Source: JADZEM01 sp046328125
GTDB taxonomy: Bacteria > Chloroflexota > UBA6077 > JACCZL01
Assembly (NCBI GenBank): GCA_046328125.1
Contig: JAXLXF010000038.1
Location: 8,347-72,346 of the forward strand
DNA: 64,000 nt
Direction: 5' to 3'
Shown here piece by piece: positions 58,769-64,000 of the stretch (its first letter is position 1; each line of letters starts with the position of its first letter). Made by a program: the position numbers and the translations under genes. The notes under the pieces were generated by a model. It made no database searches, was not told the origin of the DNA, and saw only the letters and a program-made list of their open reading frames with translations.

Positions 58769-60208
58769 TCATGCGAGCTCGCTCAGCAGCTCCAGCGCCG
58801 TCGCCACCACCTTCTGCTCCGAGCTCGGGTGGAACGCGACCGGCACGAGGTAGTTCTGGAACAGCATGTCCGGGATCTTGTACCGCACGTGGACGTCCCA
58901 GCCGCCCGGCGGGTAGTCCTGGGCGCGCGGCAGGTACATCACACAGCCATTCGAGTAGCCGAGCACGTTGGTGTACGGGATCGGCGAGCGCGCCTTGAGC
59001 TCCTTGCCGGTCCCGGAGAACACCTCGGCGCTCAGGGCAACCAGCGCCAGGTCGTCAATCTTGAGCACCTGCACCTCGAAGTCGATGGTGCGCTGGTTCG
59101 TCTCGCAGGCGTCCACCAGCGCCTCGGCCCAGTTGACGAAGCGCTGGGCCGGGGCGATCTGGCGCTCGTCGCCGGTGGGGAGGGCCGCTTCGAGGAGCTG
59201 ACGCTTCTCGTCCAGGATCGCCTGGGCGTCTTCCAGCGTCGGCAAGTCGATGAAGTCGAGGAAGATCCGCTTCGAGCGCACGCCGATGCCGGCCCACTGG
59301 CCCTCGTCCTCGACCGGCACCCACGGCCAGAGCGAGATCGAGGAGACCGAGCCGAGCGCCGTCCGCTCGCCCCGCTGGACGTGCGTCCGCAGGCCGGCCG
59401 CCACCTTGACGACCTCACCGCCGAGCATCGTCCCGATCCGCTCGTTGGCGTCCGAGCAATCGGTCTCGTAGCCCATCCCGCCGCTTGGCATCACGTCGCC
59501 GCCGCACGCCTGGAGGAAAAGGGCCAGCCCACCGAGCGTCTGCTCGATCACCGAACGGGCCGGGCCGGGGAAGTCCGGCGAGGCGGCCTGGTCGCGCGGG
59601 CCAACGACGACGGTGTGGCAGCCCAGGCTACAGAGCGTGGCGATGGCGTGGCCGGCGAGGTCGTCCACGCGGATCACGCCGACGGCCGGGTCGGTCTCGC
59701 CATCGGGCACCTCGCCCAGGAAGACCAGGCCGTCTGGCCCCATCTCGCGACGGTTGATCCCGATCTCACACGCGCCCCAGCCAGCCGCGACGCGGGCCGG
59801 TTGCAGGCGCACCTTCGCCTCGGCGGCAGCCGCGACGGTCTGGGACAGCAGGTGTTCCCAGTACCTCTCTTGCAGCTGGGTCTGCTCCGGCGGCTCTGGC
59901 TGCCAGCCGGGGAAGGCCGGTGCGCTGTGGGTGTGGCTGAAGTTGACCAGCACGTGCGAGGCGGGCGCCCCGATGGTCTCCCCGATCCGCTGGCGCAGCG
60001 TGTCGGCGCGCGAGATCGGCAGCAGGCAGATGTCGAGCGCCACGATGGCGATGGTCGTCTCGGCGTTTGCCAGCACCAGCGCGGTCGCGGTCAGATCGCT
60101 GGCGACGGACTCGACGAAGCCGACCCGCGAGCTGAAGCCCATCGTGCGGATGCCGAGCGGCGGGTTGATGGTGGCGCGGGCCGCCCCGGCCAGGAGTCGT
60201 CCAGCCAC
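58769..60208 (-). CDS. Neutral/alkaline ceramidase-like hydrolase, cytosolic
   Basis: This 479-aa protein has the N-terminal features of the neutral ceramidase family: LAGAARATINPPLG, IAIVALDICLLPISRADTLR, metal-binding NFSHTHSAPAFPGW (residues about 99-112), CSLGCHTVVVGPRD and SPDFPGPARSVIEQ. Later strands include TNVLGYSNGCVMYLP. True ceramidases hydrolyse the amide of N-acylsphingosine and are usually exported with a C-terminal Ig-like domain. This one has no signal peptide and no clear such domain, so another amide or ester substrate is likely. GTG 60208 has GGGAGGA seven bases upstream. It is the middle gene of a three-gene operon. Confidence 0.78.
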   Translation of the reverse strand: MAGRLLAGAARATINPPLGIRTMGFSSRVGFVESVASDLTATALVLANAETTIAIVALDICLLPISRADTLRQRIGETIGAPASHVLVNFSHTHSAPAFPGWQPEPPEQTQLQERYWEHLLSQTVAAAAEAKVRLQPARVAAGWGACEIGINRREMGPDGLVFLGEVPDGETDPAVGVIRVDDLAGHAIATLCSLGCHTVVVGPRDQAASPDFPGPARSVIEQTLGGLALFLQACGGDVMPSGGMGYETDCSDANERIGTMLGGEVVKVAAGLRTHVQRGERTALGSVSSISLWPWVPVEDEGQWAGIGVRSKRIFLDFIDLPTLEDAQAILDEKRQLLEAALPTGDERQIAPAQRFVNWAEALVDACETNQRTIDFEVQVLKIDDLALVALSAEVFSGTGKELKARSPIPYTNVLGYSNGCVMYLPRAQDYPPGGWDVHVRYKIPDMLFQNYLVPVAFHPSSEQKVVATALELLSELA

Positions 60209-60221
60209 GTTCAGTCCTCCC

Positions 60222-61202
60222 TCAGTAGCCCGCCGCCTTGTCCACGACGCTCAACAGCGGCTCGCCGGCCAGGTAGCGCCGGAGGTTGTCGCAGAAGAGG
60301 TCTACGATGCGCTCGAAGTAGTTGGCGCTGATCCCGGACATGTGCGGCGTCAGGATCACGTTCGGCAGGTCGAAGAACGGGCTGTCCGTGGGCAATGGGC
60401 GCTGCGCGAAGACGTCCAGCGCGGCACCGGCGATCCAGCCCTCGCGGAGGCAGCGGACGAGCGCCGTCTCGTCGACGACGCGGCCCCGCCCGACCGCGAT
60501 CAGGTACGCCGACGGCTTCATCCCTCGCAGCTCGGCCTCGCCGATGGCCCCGAGCGTCTCCGACGTGAGCGGCAGGCAGACCACCACGAAGTCGGCACGA
60601 GCCAGCAGGTCGGATTGAGCCTCGGGCGGGAAGACCTGAACGCCGTCTTCGATCGTGGGCTCGCGGACGGTGCGCCGCGTCCCGACGACCTGCATGTCCA
60701 TCGCCAGCGCGATCCGCGCCAGCTGCCGCCCGATCGAGCCGTACCCGAGGATCGCCAGCGTCTTGTCGGCCAGCTCGGCGCCAGCGTACTCGGTCCAGTG
60801 GTGACGCGGCCAGCGTCGCTCGGCCTGAAACTCGCGGAGCGCCTTCGGGAGCATGCGGGTCAGCATCACCATCGTCGCGATGGCGTACTCCGCGATCGGG
60901 CCGGCGAAGAGGCGGGCGTTGGTGACTGTCACGCTGCTCGACAGCAGCGGCTTGCCGTGCAGGTAGTCCACGCCGTCACCGGCCAGTTGGACCCACTTCA
61001 GGCACGGCGCGGCAGCCATCTCGAAGCCGGCGTGATAGGTCAGCAGCACCTCGACGTCCGCCAGGAGCGCCTCCATGCCCGTCGGCGCCTCCTGCACGAT
61101 ATAGGGGTGGTAGGTGACGTGCAGGCGCGGCGAGACGGCCCGCACCCGGTCGAGCTGCGCGGGAGAGAGGGCCGTGGCGATGTGGACGCGGACGTCGGCC
61201 AA
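60222..61202 (-). CDS. 2-hydroxyacid dehydrogenase family protein lacking the catalytic Glu
   Basis: This 326-aa protein is of the D-isomer 2-hydroxyacid dehydrogenase family, with LAILGYGSIGRQLARIALAM binding NAD(P), Arg in VGRGRVVDE and His in LTPHMSG. The segment that normally reads FxxEP has Arg: LDVFAQRPLPTDSPFFDLP. The first family member in this window has Glu there (FAQEPLP). Loss of this residue usually cripples proton relay, so activity may be altered. TTG 61202 has AAGGAG five bases upstream and is preferred over longer readings. It is the first gene of the operon with the ceramidase-like and aminotransferase genes, divergent from the permeases. Confidence 0.82.
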   Translation of the reverse strand: MADVRVHIATALSPAQLDRVRAVSPRLHVTYHPYIVQEAPTGMEALLADVEVLLTYHAGFEMAAAPCLKWVQLAGDGVDYLHGKPLLSSSVTVTNARLFAGPIAEYAIATMVMLTRMLPKALREFQAERRWPRHHWTEYAGAELADKTLAILGYGSIGRQLARIALAMDMQVVGTRRTVREPTIEDGVQVFPPEAQSDLLARADFVVVCLPLTSETLGAIGEAELRGMKPSAYLIAVGRGRVVDETALVRCLREGWIAGAALDVFAQRPLPTDSPFFDLPNVILTPHMSGISANYFERIVDLFCDNLRRYLAGEPLLSVVDKAAGY

Positions 61203-61335
61203 GCTGGCTCCTTCAGCGGTCGGCGAGCGCCGTACTATGGCCGTCGCCCGCGCGCATGTCAAACAGCGGCGTTGACAGTTGACACTCCCTGACGTTTGGG
61301 CACGCTGCCGGCTTTCAAGCAGCGTGTCTCTGGTG

Positions 61336-61341
61336 TACCAT
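61336..61341 (+). promoter_or_regulatory. -10-like TACCAT, possible leaderless start of the permease gene
   Basis: TACCAT ends six bases before ATG 61348. No ribosome site lies between. Confidence 0.35.
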
Positions 61342-61347
61342 CGCCCC

Positions 61348-62298
61348 ATGCGGACCTACGTGCTCAAGCGCGTCCTCTCGCTCGTCCCGACGCTGATCGG
61401 GGTGACGATCCTGGTGTTCCTGATGATCCGCCTGATCCCAGGCACGGTCGTGGACCAGTTGATCGGGGCCGAGGCGCGCGTTGACGAGTCCACGAAGGCG
61501 GCGATGCGGGCGTTCTTCGGGCTGGATCAGCCGCTGTACGTCCAGTACTGGCGCTGGGTGAGCGGCATCTTGACTGGCGATCTTGGCAACAGCTGGCGCT
61601 CTGGGCTGCCGGTCGGCAAGATGATCTTCGACCGCCTGTCGGTGACGGCGGAGCTGGGGCTGCTGGCGCTGGTGGTCTCACTGCTGGTTGGCATCCCGCT
61701 CGGGACGCTCTCGGCGGTCCGCGAGAACACGATGCTGGATCACGTGGTTCGCGTCGTGAGCCTGTTCAGCCTCTCGGTCCCGATCTTCTGGCAGGCCGCG
61801 ATGCTGATTCTGGCGCTCTCGCTCTGGTTCAACTGGGTGCCGCCGGTCGACTACGCCTCGCCGACGAAGGATCCGGTCGCGAACCTGACCCAGATGCTGC
61901 TCCCGGCCATCGTGCTGGGGACGGTGGTGGCGGCACAGGTGATGCGGATGACACGCTCCTCGCTGCTGGAAGTGCTCCGGAACGACTACGTCCGGACGGC
62001 CCGCGCGAAGGGCCTGGCCGAGAATCTGGTAGTCCGTCGCCACGCCTTCAAGAACGCCCTGATCCCGATCATCACGGTAATCGGCGTGCAGGTCGGCTAC
62101 CTGCTGGGCGGCGCAGTGGTGACGGAGCAGGTGTTCACCCTGCCTGGGGTTGGCCGGCTCGTGCTGAACGCCGTCTACGAGCGCGACTATCCGCTGGTGC
62201 AGGGGACGATCCTGTTCATCGCGCTGCTGTTCATGCTGAGCAACCTGATCGTGGACTTGCTCTACGCCTACCTGGACCCACGGATTCGGTATGACTGA
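61348..62298 (+). CDS. ABC transporter permease, DppB/OppB type
   Basis: This 316-aa inner-membrane protein has six hydrophobic segments. It starts MRTYVLKRVLSLVPTLIGVT, has FGLDQPLYVQYWRWVSGILT, GDLGNSW, and the EAA loop RMTRSSLLEVLRNDYVRTAR followed by AKGL (ATPase contact), and ends DLLYAYLDPRIRYD. All are typical of dipeptide/oligopeptide/nickel permeases. The ATG at 61348 may be leaderless. The second permease gene follows after 29 bases. No ATPase genes are inside the window; they may lie to the right, past the binding-protein gene. Confidence 0.9.
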   Translation: MRTYVLKRVLSLVPTLIGVTILVFLMIRLIPGTVVDQLIGAEARVDESTKAAMRAFFGLDQPLYVQYWRWVSGILTGDLGNSWRSGLPVGKMIFDRLSVTAELGLLALVVSLLVGIPLGTLSAVRENTMLDHVVRVVSLFSLSVPIFWQAAMLILALSLWFNWVPPVDYASPTKDPVANLTQMLLPAIVLGTVVAAQVMRMTRSSLLEVLRNDYVRTARAKGLAENLVVRRHAFKNALIPIITVIGVQVGYLLGGAVVTEQVFTLPGVGRLVLNAVYERDYPLVQGTILFIALLFMLSNLIVDLLYAYLDPRIRYD

Positions 62299-62327
62299 GC
62301 GGGGGAGCATGTTCGGGAGTGCAGGCG

Positions 62328-63221
62328 ATGGCTGAGGTCGCCGCGCCGATTGTCGCCACCGCCCGGCCTGCACGCGCCCGCTCCGAATGGCGCCGCGCGA
62401 CCCGCACGTTGATGCGCAATCGACTCGTGGTGGCCGGCCTGGTCATGGTGATCGGGCTGATCGTCATCGCGGTGTTCGCCGGCCTGATCGCGCCGTACGA
62501 CCCCATCGCCAACAACGTCCGCGCGGCGCTCCAGCCGCCATCGTCATACTACTACTTCGGGACGGACCGCTTCGGTCGAGACGTGTTCAGTCGGGTGATC
62601 CACGGCAGCCGACTGACCCTGCTGGTCGCCATCAGCAGCGTGGCAATCTCGATCGTGGTCGGCGTGACGCTCGGGCTGATCGGCGGCTACTACCGAGGCT
62701 GGGTGGACAACCTGATCGGCCGGGTGATGGACGTCTTCTTCAGCTTCCCGGCCCTGCTGCTGGCGATCGGAGTCGCCGCGATGCTCGGCCCGGGCCTCAG
62801 CAACGCCATCGTCGCCATCGCCGTGGTGTACGCTCCGGTCTTCGGGCGGGTGATCCGTGGCCCGGTCCTGGTCGAGCGCGGCAAGGAGTACGTCGAGGCC
62901 GCTCGGGTGATCGGCGCGTCGTCGCCCCGGGTGCTCATGCGGCACATCTTCCCGAACACGCTCTCGCCGCTGATCGTCCAGGCGACGATCACGCTGTCGC
63001 AGGCGATCCTGACCGAGGCGACGTTGAGCTACCTGGGGCTCGGCACGCAGCCGCCGTTCCCGTCCTGGGGGACGATGCTCCAGGAGAGCCGCGACTTCCT
63101 GGAGACGGCGCCCTGGACCAGCATCTTCCCCGGCCTGGCAATCGTGCTGACAGTGCTGGCGTTCAACCTGCTCGGCGACGGCATCCGCGACGTGCTGGAC
63201 CCACGCTCGCGCGGCGAGTAG
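62328..63221 (+). CDS. ABC transporter permease, DppC/OppC type
   Basis: This ~297-aa inner-membrane protein has an N-terminal OppC-type segment (WRRATRTLMRNRLVVAGLVM), TDRFGRDVFSRVIHGSRLTL, the EAA loop RGPVLVERGKEYVEAARVIG, and the C-terminal LTEATLSYLGLGTQPPFPSW and LGDGIRDVLDPRSRG. It forms the translocation pore with the preceding permease. ATG 62328 has GGGAG eight bases upstream; GTG 62319 is an in-frame alternative. The ligand is likely a small peptide or opine-like compound and may relate to the divergent catabolic operon. Confidence 0.9.
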   Translation: MAEVAAPIVATARPARARSEWRRATRTLMRNRLVVAGLVMVIGLIVIAVFAGLIAPYDPIANNVRAALQPPSSYYYFGTDRFGRDVFSRVIHGSRLTLLVAISSVAISIVVGVTLGLIGGYYRGWVDNLIGRVMDVFFSFPALLLAIGVAAMLGPGLSNAIVAIAVVYAPVFGRVIRGPVLVERGKEYVEAARVIGASSPRVLMRHIFPNTLSPLIVQATITLSQAILTEATLSYLGLGTQPPFPSWGTMLQESRDFLETAPWTSIFPGLAIVLTVLAFNLLGDGIRDVLDPRSRGE

Positions 63222-63254
63222 CGCCGCCCGTGCGTGCCCCTTCTGAATGGTGAG

Positions 63255-63467
63255 CTAGGCTGGGACGCGGGCGCGCTCGATCAGTGCGCACGATTCTGCC
63301 ACCGTAATGGTAGAACCGTCCTCGTCTTCGCGCACGAGCGCCAGCGATCTCACGTAGGTATCGCCGTGCGCCTCGAGGGCGTCACGCACCAGCGCGAGCG
63401 CTTCTCGCTCGCGCCTGAACGACGCGACAAGGTTGCCCGTCTGCATCTCCCAGATCTCGTAGGCCAT
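63255..63467 (-). CDS. Small conserved-looking hypothetical protein
   Basis: This 70-aa soluble protein starts MAYEIWEMQTGNLVASFRRE, then has EALALVRDALEAHGDTYVRS and LALVREDEDGSTITVAE. Short proteins of this pattern (beta strand, helix, two strands, acidic turn) recur in high-GC bacteria with unknown function; this recognition is from memory. No ribosome site is seen before ATG 63467. It lies between the permease genes and the convergent binding protein, on the opposite strand to the permeases. Confidence 0.6.
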   Translation of the reverse strand: MAYEIWEMQTGNLVASFRREREALALVRDALEAHGDTYVRSLALVREDEDGSTITVAESCALIERARVPA

Positions 63468-63489
63468 TCAGTACGTGTCCTGCGCGAGT

Positions 63490-63539
63490 CCCCATCCCGC
63501 CCCTCTCCCCTTGAGGGAGAGGGGCCGGGGGTGAGGGGC
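63490..63539. repeat. Family B hairpin repeat
   Basis: CCCCTCTCCC and GGGAGAGGGG pair across a CTTGA-type loop, directly after the binding-protein stop codon (minus strand at 63550) and before the small gene's start. Confidence 0.7.
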
Positions 63540-63549
63540 AAAAGGCGGT

Positions 63550-64000
63550 TTAGCCGTCCAGCCAGGTCGTCGTCACGCCCTGGAAGAAGCTCGACGGGTG
63601 CGACTCATACCCCTTGACCGTCTTCTTCATGACGTGGATCAGGTCGCTGGAGAACATCCACACCTGGGGCACCTTCTGCACCAGCACCTTCTGAACGTTG
63701 GCGTAGTGCTCCTTCCGCTTCGCCAGGTCCGTGATCGCCTTGCCCTGATCCAGGAGCGCGTCGATCTCGGTGTCGGTGGAGTTGTTCTGGTTCGCGCCGG
63801 TCTTCGAGTGCAGCCGGCTGCGGAACAGCGGGTCCGGATCGGCGTTGCCGCCGGTCACGTTCCAGGCCAGCTCGAACTGGTGGGTGTTGAACCGGTCCAG
63901 CCCGACGCCGTACTCGTACTGCTTGATCTCCAGCTCGATGCCGATCTTCTTCAACTGGTCGGCCAGCACCTGCGAGCCGGTCACCATCGTCGCGAAGGCC
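63550..64000 (-). CDS. ABC transporter substrate-binding protein, family 5, C-terminal part (cut by window edge)
   Basis: The last ~150 residues of a peptide/opine-type binding protein read off the right edge of the window. QVLADQLKKIGIELEIKQYE, FELAWNVTGGNADPDPLFRS and IDALLDQGKAITDLAKRKEH are the usual C-terminal features of SBP family 5. It ends with GYESHPSSFFQGVTTTWLDG. It converges on the two permease genes and is their most likely partner. It differs clearly from the binding protein at 7771-9642. Confidence 0.85.
   Translation of the reverse strand, partial: AFATMVTGSQVLADQLKKIGIELEIKQYEYGVGLDRFNTHQFELAWNVTGGNADPDPLFRSRLHSKTGANQNNSTDTEIDALLDQGKAITDLAKRKEHYANVQKVLVQKVPQVWMFSSDLIHVMKKTVKGYESHPSSFFQGVTTTWLDG

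Overview
The window is GC-rich, densely coded DNA that looks chromosomal. Several things suggest a Chloroflexota bacterium of the Thermomicrobia/Sphaerobacter type: glycine-rich family-39 glycosyltransferases, many scattered palindromic repeats, several start codons a few bases downstream of a -10-like box, and no sign of outer-membrane export partners. No rRNA, tRNA or core housekeeping operon is visible, so this placement is an inference and a relative is possible.

Layout. 1-11 kb: the 3' end of an IS630-type transposase, an O-methyltransferase, an EmrAB-like drug-efflux operon, a membrane glycosyltransferase, a CDGSH iron-sulfur protein, a 2-hydroxyacid dehydrogenase, an oligopeptide-type lipoprotein, then a second, frameshifted IS630 copy. 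11-15 kb: a crotonase-fold protein and a large protein made of two CaiB/BaiF CoA-transferase domains. 14.7-21.4 kb: signalling (chemoreceptor with a receiver protein; hybrid histidine kinase with a response regulator) and a LURP-one-like protein. 21-29 kb: three glycosyltransferase-39 genes, one broken inside a palindrome. 29-35 kb: a small winged-helix protein, a DAP-decarboxylase-like enzyme, small secreted and membrane proteins, and a MacB-type ABC exporter. 35-45 kb: VapBC, an orphan PhoR-like kinase, nitronate monooxygenase, a double Nudix protein, a zinc dehydrogenase next to an epoxide hydrolase, a sugar-lactone-oxidase-like flavoprotein and a VTC polyphosphate polymerase. 45.6-53.5 kb: four sulfatases. 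53.7-64 kb: an isoaspartate-type methyltransferase, an SDR, two Uma2 nucleases, and a divergent cluster of ABC peptide/opine-type permeases against a dehydrogenase / ceramidase-like / aminotransferase operon, ending in a truncated substrate-binding protein.

The most unusual feature is the set of dispersed repeats. At least six families of palindromic or tandem-heptamer repeats sit between genes, often at convergent gene ends. Copies also lie inside reading frames. One encodes the linker between the two CoA-transferase domains, two encode the N-terminal leaders of glycosyltransferases, and one forms a ~100-bp palindrome inside a glycosyltransferase whose frame is broken by a single G. This resembles the protein-invading palindromic elements known from Rickettsia, but the sequences here are different. 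Other points of interest are enzymes missing expected catalytic residues (crotonase, second 2-hydroxyacid dehydrogenase, DAP-decarboxylase-like protein) and a sulfatase cluster with no visible maturase.

All calls come from reading the sequence and supplied translations by eye. No database search was run.
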